Source: Methanobrevibacter ruminantium
GTDB taxonomy: Archaea > Methanobacteriota > Methanobacteria > Methanobacteriales > Methanobacteriaceae
Assembly: GCA_004553595.1 (NCBI GenBank)
Contig: SFKZ01000011.1
Span: 62,001 to 126,000, forward strand
Length of the DNA: 64,000 nucleotides
Direction of reading: 5' to 3'
Under the pieces are notes generated by a model that was not told where the DNA came from, did no database searches, and was given only the letters and a program-made list of their open reading frames with translations. The translations under genes were made by a program, and so were the position numbers. Positions 43,698-52,159 of this stretch are shown here, one piece after another. Numbering within the stretch: the first letter of the stretch is position 1; each line of letters starts with the position of its first letter.

Positions 43698-44195
43698 CTA
43701 TCCAGCAATACTATAATTATAAACACTTGTTGATTTTTCTAGATTTGAACTATCACTAGAAGTAGTTTTATTATCTGTAATGTTAATGGTTGAGAAATCT
43801 TCAATAACAGTTACAGTAACAATACCAGTATCTCTGTTCACAGTAACATCCGCACCAGCAATAGGAGCTATTTTAGTACCTGGGATTGTTGATCTTCGAA
43901 CAAATTTCTCTGCATTTGCCTCGGCCTCAGTCACGGGCAGCTCCCGTATTGATGTCTTAAGGATATCTCCATCAATATAACTGCCTTCTCTTAAACCAGA
44001 GTTCTGAACATTATAACGAATACTGTCAATAGGAACTATATCATTTCCTTTAACGATGATACCTGCAATAGGCACACCTTCAGCGACTTCAGCAGAGGAT
44101 GCATATGCTACATAGATAATCAATCTACCACAAACAATTAAGATAAAAGCTAATAATAGAATTATTAAAGTATCTCTCCTAATTTTTAAAAACAT
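43698..44195 (-). CDS. Membrane-anchored protein with POTRA-like domain
   Basis: A 165-residue protein with one N-terminal transmembrane helix (about residues 10-30) and an extracytoplasmic part. Residues about 42-90 (IAGIIVKGNDIVPIDSI, then GDILKTSIRELPVTEA) resemble a POTRA repeat in length and spacing of hydrophobic and Gly-Asn/Asp positions, as in BamA- or FtsQ-type proteins. The tail is Ser/Thr/Asn-rich. GAGG precedes the ATG. The next gene starts 12 bases further, so the two proteins probably work together at the cell surface. The POTRA comparison is my inference from the pattern. Confidence 0.7.
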   Translation of the reverse strand: MFLKIRRDTLIILLLAFILIVCGRLIIYVAYASSAEVAEGVPIAGIIVKGNDIVPIDSIRYNVQNSGLREGSYIDGDILKTSIRELPVTEAEANAEKFVRRSTIPGTKIAPIAGADVTVNRDTGIVTVTVIEDFSTINITDNKTTSSDSSNLEKSTSVYNYSIAG

Positions 44196-44277
44196 AACAT
44201 GCCTCTATAAATATAAATTAAGTTATAAAAACTTTTTAAACAAATTATAATTAATTAAAATTATCATATTAACTCTA

Positions 44278-44293
44278 CGATTCGACAGAATCG
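44278..44293. promoter_or_regulatory. CGATTC-GACA-GAATCG inverted repeat, operator-like
   Basis: A perfect 6-bp inverted repeat with a 4-base loop, the only G+C-rich word in this spacer. On the minus strand it follows a TATA-like TTATATTATA by about 10 bases and lies 83 bases before the ATG at 44195. It probably regulates the exported two-gene operon. Confidence 0.5.
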
Positions 44294-44348
44294 CAAATAA
44301 AGTATAATATAAGTATTTATTTAATTTACATATTATTAATAGTTAACT

Positions 44349-44478
44349 ATAAAAAGAGTTTGAGAATAATAAAAAGAGTTAAAATAAGTCAATATAAGAA
44401 AATAAAATAGAAAATAAAATAGAAAATAAAATAAAAAAATAAAATAAAAAAATAAAATAAAAAAATAAAAAAAATAGA
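44349..44478. repeat. A-rich tandem repeats
   Basis: ATAAAAAGAGTT occurs at 44349 and 44369. From 44399 to 44478 an AAAATAAAATAG-type unit and then AAATAAAAAAAT units are repeated in tandem. This is slippage-prone spacer sequence downstream of the radical SAM gene. Confidence 0.6.
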
Positions 44479-44492
44479 AAGGAATTTAGAAA

Positions 44493-45632
44493 TTACATTT
44501 TTGTCATTAAATCCATAATTGAAAATGGATCCCCTTCTTTTCTAACCCTTGGAGCTCCACCAAATGCTGCCATTGCATGTTTCTTGAAGTCTTCATTGGC
44601 TTTTTTAGAAACTTCACCAAAGATCATCTTATAAGCTTCACATTGAGGGTCAACAGCTCTTGGAGATTGGGTAGCGACTATTCCATTATAAGGACATCCT
44701 CCTCTGCAGAATTTAATGAACTTGCAATCTGCACAGTCCTCATCAACAAAACTCTTGAATTCCATTAGTTTTTCCCAAGCTTCAGATTTCTCCAAATCTT
44801 CCATAGATGGCTCATCATATACATTTCCCATAATGTACTCATCCATTCCAACAAAACGGTAGCAAGGGTAAATGGAACCGTCATGACCTACAGCAAGTGT
44901 AGTTCCCATACAGTCATTGAAAGTGCATAATGTTCCTACTCTTCTTAAACTGCTTTTTGCAATATGGTCCAAATCCATGATAACAAACTTATCCAAGTCG
45001 TATAGGTACTTATCTAACCAATCGATTAGCAATTTTCCATGTTCCTCTTGAGGAAGTGCCCATGGGTCTGCATTATCTCCACGCAATGATGGCAATGCCG
45101 CATGAATTTTCAAGTTCAATCCATTTTCCTTAAAGAAATCATAGATCTCATCTGAGAAATCCTTGGAATATGAAGTGAAAGTGCAGACAAAGTTGATTTG
45201 TATTCCATTATCAGTAGCTAACTTAACTGATTTCATGGTCTTATCAAAGTATCCTTCACCTCTTTGATAATCATTGATTTCCTTAGGACCATCAATGCTT
45301 GTACTGATAGCAATATTGTATTTTGAGAATAACTTAGCCATATCCTCATCCAATAGCCATAAATTACTTTGTAGGGAAAAACCTTCAGTTTCATGAGTTG
45401 TTGCATCATTAAGTAATGGAAGTGCCTTTTCATAGAATTCATAACCTGCAAGCAAAGGCTCTCCACCGTGGAAAGTGAAATGTACAGGCTCATCCCTAAA
45501 ATTAGCTAACCATTTGACAATCTGATTTATCACATCAATATCCATTAATTCTGCATTTTCTTCAGAACCCCAACAATAGGCACAGTTGGATGGGCATCCT
45601 AAAGTTGGTATGATCATTACATGAAAAGTCAT
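44493..45632 (-). CDS. SPASM-domain radical SAM, putative peptide-modifying enzyme
   Basis: A 379-residue enzyme. The radical SAM cluster motif is CPSNCAYC (Cys13, Cys17, Cys20) in a TLGC context, followed by FTFHGGEPLLAGYEF near residue 58 and STSIDGPKEIND near 112. The C-terminal SPASM region has CTFNDCMGT, DGSIYPCYRF and CADCKFIKFCRGGCPYNG, enough cysteines for two auxiliary [4Fe-4S] clusters. This matches sulfatase-maturase-like peptide modifiers; I recall a methanogen family of this kind (TIGR04083). ATG 45632 is chosen because GAGGG lies just upstream, replacing the longer frame. The small Cys-rich gene next upstream is the candidate substrate. Confidence 0.82.
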   Translation of the reverse strand: MTFHVMIIPTLGCPSNCAYCWGSEENAELMDIDVINQIVKWLANFRDEPVHFTFHGGEPLLAGYEFYEKALPLLNDATTHETEGFSLQSNLWLLDEDMAKLFSKYNIAISTSIDGPKEINDYQRGEGYFDKTMKSVKLATDNGIQINFVCTFTSYSKDFSDEIYDFFKENGLNLKIHAALPSLRGDNADPWALPQEEHGKLLIDWLDKYLYDLDKFVIMDLDHIAKSSLRRVGTLCTFNDCMGTTLAVGHDGSIYPCYRFVGMDEYIMGNVYDEPSMEDLEKSEAWEKLMEFKSFVDEDCADCKFIKFCRGGCPYNGIVATQSPRAVDPQCEAYKMIFGEVSKKANEDFKKHAMAAFGGAPRVRKEGDPFSIMDLMTKM

Positions 45633-45708
45633 TTTATCCCTCAAAAATAAATTTAATAAAGAATGAAACAATTTTAGCAGTTGATTTTAAAAAATCTAAA
45701 ATAAATCA

Positions 45709-45927
45709 TTATAATTTTTTATTTAATTCACCGATAAGGTCTTTTTTAATGGTTTCCTCTTCTGATTTTTCCTTATCATTACCTGTTTCAAAAACATATC
45801 CGCAATTGTCACATTTGAATTCCTTCAATTCAGCATGTGCGTGATGATTATCAATGAATCTTCTGTGAGCGGTCTTATCAGTAGAACCGCATTTAGGACA
45901 TTTTGCAATTAAATCTTCAAATTTCAT
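45709..45927 (-). CDS. Small Cys-rich zinc-ribbon-like protein, candidate modified peptide
   Basis: A 72-residue protein with two CxxC pairs (Cys10/Cys13 in CPKCGS and Cys39/Cys42 in CDNCGY) separated by a His/Arg-rich stretch, AHRRFIDNHHAHAEL. The tail is highly charged, with Lys and Glu. By shape it is a zinc ribbon. It lies 76 bases upstream of the SPASM radical SAM gene on the same strand. I recall a methanogen Cys-rich peptide family (TIGR04165) paired with that enzyme family; membership is from memory. It may equally be a plain zinc-ribbon protein. Confidence 0.75.
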   Translation of the reverse strand: MKFEDLIAKCPKCGSTDKTAHRRFIDNHHAHAELKEFKCDNCGYVFETGNDKEKSEEETIKKDLIGELNKKL

Positions 45928-46268
45928 TTTTATCTCTCCTAAATCTTTTTAAATATGATTTTAATTATAATTTTTATTATAATTTATATTATAATTTTTA
46001 TTATAAATTTTAATTTGATATTATAATATTGTTTGTCATTATTAATATAATTTAATTTAAATTTTAGAATTTATAATCCTATTTTCAAATATGACTCGAA
46101 AAACAATGATAATCTACGATGGAATATTATATTTAATTTGTTTAAAGACCGAATTATTTATAAATCTTTTTAAATAAAAAATAAATAAACTTATATAATT
46201 AATTTAATAAATTAAAATTATATTACTTAAATTGATAATTAACTTAACTTTAATAATAGGTAACAACT
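45928..46268. other. AT-rich divergent promoter region
   Basis: No gene is seen in 341 bases. It separates the Cys-rich gene (minus) from the ABC permease (plus). Repeated TTATAATTTTTATTATAATTT-type tracts near 45960-46010 (shown only in part) and TATA-like words near 46180-46200 are the only structure. Confidence 0.4.
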
Positions 46269-47048
46269 ATGACTTTAGATATGCTGAAAAAAGGGAGTAG
46301 TGAAAATTTCCTTCTAAAACAAATCATCAAGAGAAACTTCACTACCAAATATAAAGATTCTGTATTAGGAATTCTTTGGAGTTTTTTAAATCCATTGATT
46401 ACAATGGTATTATTAACAGCTATATTTTCCACCTTTTTTACAAAAAGTATTGAGAACTTCCCAGTTTACTTTATGGCTGGACGTTGTGTAATCGATTTCT
46501 TCAATAGTGGAACAAAAATAGCTATGACCTCCATTAAACGCAACAGAAGTATTTTACAAAAGATTTTCATTCCCAGATACATATTTGCTATTGGAGGAAT
46601 CTGTTCAGAATTTTTAAACTTTTTGATGTCTTTAATCGTTATGATAGCAATTATGATCGTAACTGGCGCTCCATTTTATGCAATGGGTCTTTTTGCAGTT
46701 ATTCCAATTGCAACCTTAGTAATCCTAATCACTGGAGTGGGATTGATATTGGCTATCGTATGTACAAAATTCACAGACATTGAATACTTATACAAAATCT
46801 TTACAAGCTTATTAGTATATGCTTGTGCAATATTTTATCCAATGGATATTGTTCCACAACCTATTAGAGGATATATGGAATTAAATCCAGTTTACGGAAT
46901 CATTGCTCAATTCAGGGAATTCGTAATGTATGGCAGATTCCCATCACAAACCATTATGTTAACAACAATTATATTTTCAATAGTTATCTTTATTATTGGA
47001 GTATTGGTATTTAGAAAATATCAAAACAAGATTACTTTAGAATTATAA
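46269..47048 (+). CDS. ABC-2 type permease for polysaccharide export (Wzm/TagG-like)
   Basis: A 259-residue integral membrane protein with six transmembrane helices. Family hallmarks are RNFTTKYKDSVLGILWSFLNPL near residue 23 and, near the end, the NPVYGIIAQFRE segment. It is the membrane half of an ABC exporter that moves lipid-linked glycans or teichoic-acid-like polymers across the membrane. The ATP-binding partner starts 57 bases downstream. In a pseudomurein-walled archaeon the cargo is probably a surface polysaccharide or a glycan precursor; the cargo is inferred. Confidence 0.85.
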   Translation: MTLDMLKKGSSENFLLKQIIKRNFTTKYKDSVLGILWSFLNPLITMVLLTAIFSTFFTKSIENFPVYFMAGRCVIDFFNSGTKIAMTSIKRNRSILQKIFIPRYIFAIGGICSEFLNFLMSLIVMIAIMIVTGAPFYAMGLFAVIPIATLVILITGVGLILAIVCTKFTDIEYLYKIFTSLLVYACAIFYPMDIVPQPIRGYMELNPVYGIIAQFREFVMYGRFPSQTIMLTTIIFSIVIFIIGVLVFRKYQNKITLEL

Positions 47049-47104
47049 AAAGAATTTAAAAAAACAAATTTTGATTGAAAAAAGCTAATTAAGGAGAGGA
47101 AAAT

Positions 47105-48364
47105 ATGAATGATACAAATAGCAAAATTGAAACAAAGATAGTGCCGTCTATTCATAACACATTCTCTCTCGAAGCATACCTAAAAACAGCTGATGAAGCT
47201 GTTTTAGGCAATCAGAACATAACTTGTAATACTTATAAATTAGATGGAGAATTCATAAACTCCCATCAATACATAACTGATGATGCAGGTAAGTTTGAAG
47301 TTTCCTTTGACTCTGACAATGACTTGAAGATTGAACTTATTTTTGATGGTAGCGAAGAGTATGAAAAGACTGAACTCACTACTTTCTTCTTAAAGGAATC
47401 TGAAGAGGAAAAGAAAAGAATTGAAGAAGAGGAAAAACAAAAGGAACTTGAAGCAAAAAGACTTGCTGAAGAAAAAGAAAAAGAAGAAAAAGCACTTAAA
47501 AGAAAGCAAAACAAGGAAAGAAAGGCTAAATTATTAGAGGAATATAACAATAACCAAAGTTATCTCCAAACCACTGGTGATGACAATGTTGCTATCGAAC
47601 TAAGAAATGTCAGCCTAAGCTTTAAGATAGGAAATGATAAGATAGACAACCTTAAGGAATATGTTATCAGGACCTTGAAGAGAAACAAGGAAAAGAAAAC
47701 CATTTTTAAGGCTACTGACGACGTATCCTTTAAAATCTACAAAGGTGAAAAGGTAGGTCTTATCGGATACAATGGTGCTGGAAAAAGTACTCTTTTGAAA
47801 ATCATTTCTGGAGTTTACTCACCTGATGAAGGTGATGTGATCATCAACGGTAACATTGCTCCTTTATTATCTTTAGGTGCAGGATTTGATAAGAACTACT
47901 CTGGAAGAGAAAACATATTCTTGAATGGTGCTATTTTAGGATATGGTGAGAAATTCCTTAGAGAAAAGTATGATGAAATCTTGGAATTCAGCGAACTTGG
48001 GGATTTCATAAATCTTGCAGTTAAGAATTACTCTTCTGGTATGCTTTCAAAGCTTGGTTTTTCAATCGCTACAATAGTGGATCCAGATATTCTAATTCTT
48101 GATGAAGTATTAGGTGTAGGAGACATCACTTTCAGAAAGAAAAGTAAGGAAAAGCTCAAATCATTGATGGAATCCAACACTACTGTATTGCTTGTATCTC
48201 ACTCCATTCCAGAAATCCGTTCCATATGTGATAAGGCAATCTGGATTGAAAAGGGAAAAGTCCGTGAGATTGGAGAAGTGAATTACATTTGTGATAAATA
48301 TACAAAAGAAGCTAAGAATGCAAGCAAAGAAAAAACCAAAAAACTAAAACCACAAAGGTTCTAA
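47105..48364 (+). CDS. Polysaccharide ABC exporter ATPase with Ig-like N-terminal domain
   Basis: A 419-residue protein in three parts. Residues about 10-98 form a beta-rich domain (TDDAGKFEVSFDSDN, IELIFDGSEEYEKTELTTFFL) that looks like the Ig-like repeats of surface adhesins. Residues 98-150 are a Lys/Glu coiled coil. From about residue 160 there is a Wzt/TagH-type ATPase: Walker A GYNGAGKST near 222, ABC signature YSSGMLSKLGFS, Walker B ILILDEVLGVGD and a switch His in SHSIPEI. No C-terminal carbohydrate-binding domain is attached. Ordinary Wzt-like ATPases start with the ATPase core, so the front extension is unusual. GGAG precedes the ATG. Confidence 0.85.
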   Translation: MNDTNSKIETKIVPSIHNTFSLEAYLKTADEAVLGNQNITCNTYKLDGEFINSHQYITDDAGKFEVSFDSDNDLKIELIFDGSEEYEKTELTTFFLKESEEEKKRIEEEEKQKELEAKRLAEEKEKEEKALKRKQNKERKAKLLEEYNNNQSYLQTTGDDNVAIELRNVSLSFKIGNDKIDNLKEYVIRTLKRNKEKKTIFKATDDVSFKIYKGEKVGLIGYNGAGKSTLLKIISGVYSPDEGDVIINGNIAPLLSLGAGFDKNYSGRENIFLNGAILGYGEKFLREKYDEILEFSELGDFINLAVKNYSSGMLSKLGFSIATIVDPDILILDEVLGVGDITFRKKSKEKLKSLMESNTTVLLVSHSIPEIRSICDKAIWIEKGKVREIGEVNYICDKYTKEAKNASKEKTKKLKPQRF

Positions 48365-48490
48365 TTTTATTTTAACTAATTTAATAGCTATTAGAAATAT
48401 ATTAGAAATAGCTATTTTTTAATTTCTATTTTTAATAAAAAACTAAAAAAGCTATTTTTTATATTACGTCTATTTTCTAATTAAAAAAGA

Positions 48491-49171
48491 CTATTTTTTA
48501 AAAGTTCTGAGAACTTTATCTTTGGTGATATTGAATAAAACACCTACACCATGAGTTATTGGGTCTTTTGTAGATCCATTCAAATCATAGCGAACTGTTA
48601 TAGGAACTTCAACTATTTTCAATCCCTCTTCAGCTGCATCAACAAGCATTTCACTTTCAATTCCAAACCCTGTATCCTTAAATCTGAAAACATTTTTGGA
48701 TTTGGAGGAAAATGCTCTAAAACCGCTTTGGGAATCTGTTACCTTAGTTCCTGCAGAGATATTTGTGGCAATATCCAAGACCTTTTGTCCAACTCTTCTG
48801 TAAGCAGGAGTGTTTTCTTCAGGACCATTCATATACCTACTCCCATTGACTAAATCTGCACTATCTTCAATGATAGGCCTTACTAAATCAGGAATCTCAT
48901 TAGGATTATGTTGGCCATCACCATCTATTGTAATGATTATTGAATCACCCTCAATAGCTTTAAAACCTGATTTCAACGCTTCACCCTTACCTAAATTAAC
49001 ACTATGCTTAATTACTCGAGCGCCTGCTTCAACAGCTACTTCAGAAGTCTTATCACTGCTTCCATCATCTACAACGATAACTTCATCAACATAGTCTAAA
49101 GTTTTGCCTATGACATCAGCTAAGGCCTTTTCCTCATTGTATGCAGGTATGATAGCCACTACATTTACCAT
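48491..49171 (-). CDS. Family 2 glycosyltransferase (dolichyl-phosphate-sugar synthase-like)
   Basis: A 226-residue GT-A enzyme: VAIIPAYNEEKALADVI at the start, DDGSSDKTSEVA near residue 36, KGEALKSGF near 62, and the metal-binding DGDGQHNP near 85. The QSGFRAF motif near 143 is typical of polyprenyl-phosphate sugar synthases. It has no membrane helix. It probably charges dolichyl phosphate with a sugar for N-glycan or wall polymer synthesis. The flanking genes are sugar-nucleotide and export genes. Confidence 0.87.
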   Translation of the reverse strand: MVNVVAIIPAYNEEKALADVIGKTLDYVDEVIVVDDGSSDKTSEVAVEAGARVIKHSVNLGKGEALKSGFKAIEGDSIIITIDGDGQHNPNEIPDLVRPIIEDSADLVNGSRYMNGPEENTPAYRRVGQKVLDIATNISAGTKVTDSQSGFRAFSSKSKNVFRFKDTGFGIESEMLVDAAEEGLKIVEVPITVRYDLNGSTKDPITHGVGVLFNITKDKVLRTFKK

Positions 49172-49287
49172 TTTATCACTTGAAAAAATAATTAATAAAT
49201 TATGAAATTTTAAACAACTAAAAAATAGTAAAAAATGATTAAATTGATTAAAATTGCTTAAATTGCTTATAAAATTGAGATTAAAAA

Positions 49288-50259
49288 TTAATCTTCAATC
49301 CTATAATACCATTTCATCCATTCTACAGTTCTTCTTATTCCCTCTTTAGGGTCAACTTTCGGATCATGCTTTAAATCGCGAATAGCTTTGGAAAAGTCAA
49401 TGGTCTTGACCTTTGTAGTGAATGCTTCAGCAGGAGTGTAGGTTACCAAGGAATCATCAATTCCTACGGCTTCCAATACTAAGTCAGAATATTCTTCAAT
49501 GGTCATTTCCCATTCCTGTTTACTTCCAACATTGTAAACTTCACCAGGAATAAAGTTATCTACAATATTTGCAAAGGTATTTGCAGTGTCTTCAACATAA
49601 TCAATAATTCTCTTATGTCCTTTATGAACTGAATAAGGCAATCCATGAAGTGCTTTGTAAATGAAAATAGGGATGAAACCTTTGTATGGAGAATAAGCTT
49701 CATGAGGACCATAACAGTTTACAGGACGTACTCTTACTATTTCAGTTCCAAACATAGTTGCTGAGTTCATGCACATCAATTCTCCAGCCCATTTGGAAAT
49801 CGCATAGTCATTCATTTGATAAGTGTCTTTAATTGGCCTGTTTTCCATTACATCTTCAGTCATGATTCCTTCATAATCACCATAAACTTCTGCAGATGAG
49901 AATGAAATCATTCTAAAGCCTAATTTCTCTTGAAGACGAATCATGTTTTTCAAACCGATTACATTGGTTTCCCAAAGGTTTTCATAATATCCTTCACCAT
50001 TCCATCTTCCATATTCCGCAGCTAAGTTGTAAACATAATCGAATTTTTCATTGTCATCAAAGATTCTTTCCATTTGACGATAGTTACGAATATCCCCTCT
50101 AACATAGTCAGAATAGGAATCAGAGTATAAATCAGCCTCATCTTCATGATGCAATAAGTCAACTGACAATACTTCATGACCTCTGCTTCTAAGTTCATTA
50201 ACAAGATTAGTTCCTATAAATCCTGCTCCTCCAGTTACCATAATTCTTTGAGTTTCCAT
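49288..50259 (-). CDS. NAD-dependent epimerase/dehydratase
   Basis: A 323-residue extended short-chain dehydrogenase. It has GGAGFIGTN near residue 9, an NAD-binding NLAAEYGRW segment, SSAEVYGD near 123, and the catalytic YAISKWAGE. ATG 50259 follows AAGGTG and is preferred to the upstream ATG. The sequence around the active site (EYGRWNGEGYYENLWETN) differs from the GalE group, so the substrate is probably another nucleotide sugar, e.g. a dTDP- or GDP-sugar. It sits in the surface-polysaccharide region between the GT2 and coiled-coil genes. Confidence 0.85.
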   Translation of the reverse strand: METQRIMVTGGAGFIGTNLVNELRSRGHEVLSVDLLHHEDEADLYSDSYSDYVRGDIRNYRQMERIFDDNEKFDYVYNLAAEYGRWNGEGYYENLWETNVIGLKNMIRLQEKLGFRMISFSSAEVYGDYEGIMTEDVMENRPIKDTYQMNDYAISKWAGELMCMNSATMFGTEIVRVRPVNCYGPHEAYSPYKGFIPIFIYKALHGLPYSVHKGHKRIIDYVEDTANTFANIVDNFIPGEVYNVGSKQEWEMTIEEYSDLVLEAVGIDDSLVTYTPAEAFTTKVKTIDFSKAIRDLKHDPKVDPKEGIRRTVEWMKWYYRIED

Positions 50260-50310
50260 AAAAAACACCTTTTTATCAAATAAATATCAATTGTAAAATA
50301 AAAGTTTATA

Positions 50311-50856
50311 CTAAATGTCAATATCATCGAGGCTTTCAGGTTTCTTGCCTCTAACCCTTTTAAAAAATCCTAATTCCTCAAATTCATTTAAAGTGTATTT
50401 CATCTGTGCCAATTTTGTATATGCTATATCCAAACGATTTTCCAAATTGTATGTTCTTTGATTTTGGCGAATCCTGGATTTCCTTAAGTCCCTTTCAAGA
50501 TTAGCAATTTCATAATTGGCATCATTCAATTCTTTTGTCAACTTATTTATAAGTTCATTCAATTTTTCATTGTCTTGCCTTTCAGCTTTAAGATATCTCC
50601 TAAGAATATCAACCCTATGATTCAATTTCTTGGTTTCAAGACCTAATTCCTCGATATCATACTGCTTAAGTTCCATTTCCATTGATTCAAATCTAATAAT
50701 GTCTCTTGAAAGGTTTTCCCTTTCAATAGCAAAGTGCTCTATCCTATCTTCATAGGATTCACACCTTTCCTTGAGAATGCGATTTTCCTTTCTGTAATTG
50801 GAAAGCTGTATCTTCAGCTCTTCGATTTCCTCTTCAGGGCTTTTTTCATTAATCAT
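50311..50856 (-). CDS. Coiled-coil protein, unknown
   Basis: A 181-residue protein that is nearly all alpha-helical coiled coil (residues 5-150), rich in Glu, Lys, Arg and Leu, with heptads such as ELINKLTKELNDANYEIANLE. A short basic end, FFKRVRGKKPESLDDIDI, is outside the coil. No membrane segment, signal or catalytic motif is visible. It lies between galU and the epimerase on the same strand; a scaffolding or regulatory role in glycan synthesis is only a guess. Confidence 0.7.
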   Translation of the reverse strand: MINEKSPEEEIEELKIQLSNYRKENRILKERCESYEDRIEHFAIERENLSRDIIRFESMEMELKQYDIEELGLETKKLNHRVDILRRYLKAERQDNEKLNELINKLTKELNDANYEIANLERDLRKSRIRQNQRTYNLENRLDIAYTKLAQMKYTLNEFEELGFFKRVRGKKPESLDDIDI

Positions 50857-50910
50857 TGAATCACTTAAACAATTGAAAAATTAAAAATAAAAAGAGGATA
50901 ATTGTAAAAA

Positions 50911-51756
50911 TTAAATTATCTCATTTTTAATAAAGTTTAGAATTTCATCTTTAGCTTTTTCATCTTCCAATGCAAATCTTAAGGAAGTTTTTAACCAATC
51001 GATACGATTACCAATATCATAGGACTGGCCTTTAAAGACTTGACCGTAGATTTCATCCAATTTAGACAATGCATCAGTCAATTGGATTTCACCACCGTAA
51101 CCAGGCTCGACATTTTCAATGCAGTCAAAGATGTCTGGGGTGAGAACATATCTTCCCATAATAGCCAAATTACTTGGTGCAACTCTTAAAGGTGGCTTTT
51201 CGACTAATTTATCGATTTGATAGATATTAGGTTCAATCTCTTCACCACCAATGATACCGTATCTTTCTACCTTCTCATCAGGAACCTCTTCCAAAGCGAT
51301 GACTGATTTGCCATATTTCTCATGGATGTCAATTAATTGCTTTGTGCATGGAACAGTGTCTTTAGTGATTGTATCCCCTAACATAACTACAAAAGGATCA
51401 TTTCCAACATGCTTTTTAGCACAATAGATAGCATCACCAAGACCTTTTTGCTTCTTTTGCCTTATGAAATGGATATCTGCCAAATCAGAAATATATTCTA
51501 TTTCCTTTAAAAACTCTTCTTTACCTTTTGTTTTTAAATGATGCTCCAATTCAAAAGATCTGTCAAAATGGTCTTCAATTGACCTTTTACCTTTACCTGT
51601 AACAATTAAAATGTCATCTACACCGGAATTAACTGATTCCTCTATTACATATTGAATAGTAGGCTTATCATAAACCGGTAGCATTTCTTTAGGTTGAGCC
51701 TTTGTAGCAGGCAAGAATCTTGTTCCTAATCCTGCTGCTGGAATAACTGCTTTCAT
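50911..51756 (-). CDS. galU: UTP-glucose-1-phosphate uridylyltransferase
   Basis: A 281-residue nucleotidyltransferase. The N-terminal GLGTRFLPATKAQPKEMLP (residues 8-27) is the GalU signature, with DKPTIQYVIEE next, KGLGDAIYCAK near 104 and the metal-binding GDTITKD near 127. It makes UDP-glucose from UTP and glucose-1-phosphate, feeding the epimerases of this window. The second of two adjacent ATGs (51756) is five bases after GAGGTG and is preferred. Confidence 0.93.
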   Translation of the reverse strand: MKAVIPAAGLGTRFLPATKAQPKEMLPVYDKPTIQYVIEESVNSGVDDILIVTGKGKRSIEDHFDRSFELEHHLKTKGKEEFLKEIEYISDLADIHFIRQKKQKGLGDAIYCAKKHVGNDPFVVMLGDTITKDTVPCTKQLIDIHEKYGKSVIALEEVPDEKVERYGIIGGEEIEPNIYQIDKLVEKPPLRVAPSNLAIMGRYVLTPDIFDCIENVEPGYGGEIQLTDALSKLDEIYGQVFKGQSYDIGNRIDWLKTSLRFALEDEKAKDEILNFIKNEII

Positions 51757-51979
51757 CATTACACCTCAAATAAATTAGAATTTTAAAATTCCTATAATTC
51801 TAATAATTCTTATTCAAAGAATTATTTAAATAATTAGTATATTGTTATTTTTATTAATAAAAATATATAAATCTGATGAAAAAAATAGGCTTTTTAAAAA
51901 AATAAGCTATCAAAATATGTTAAAAAAAGTAAAAAATCAAGTAAATCAAGTAAGATCAAATAAAAATAGATTATAAAAA

Positions 51980-52066
<87 letters not shown>

Positions 52067-52090
52067 ATAAAAACAGATGAATAGTACAGT

Positions 52091-52108
52091 ACTATATAAT
52101 ATATTTAT
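52091..52108 (-). promoter_or_regulatory. TATA promoter of tRNA-Leu
   Basis: On the minus strand AAATATATTATATAG lies about 30 bases upstream of the tRNA 5' end. A short palindrome, AGTAC-A-GTACT (52083-52093), sits between the box and the gene. Confidence 0.5.
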
Positions 52109-52159
52109 TATCTTATTTAAATATTACTACCAACTTAAATAAAAAAATTAGTTCAGAAA

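Noticed and set aside
44399..44478. CRISPR-like or functional repeat
   Set aside because: Only low-complexity A-rich slippage repeats without spacers. No CRISPR array was found anywhere in the window.
46269..51756. Mobile genomic island
   Set aside because: No integrase, transposase or attachment repeats seen; composition is similar to the rest of the window.
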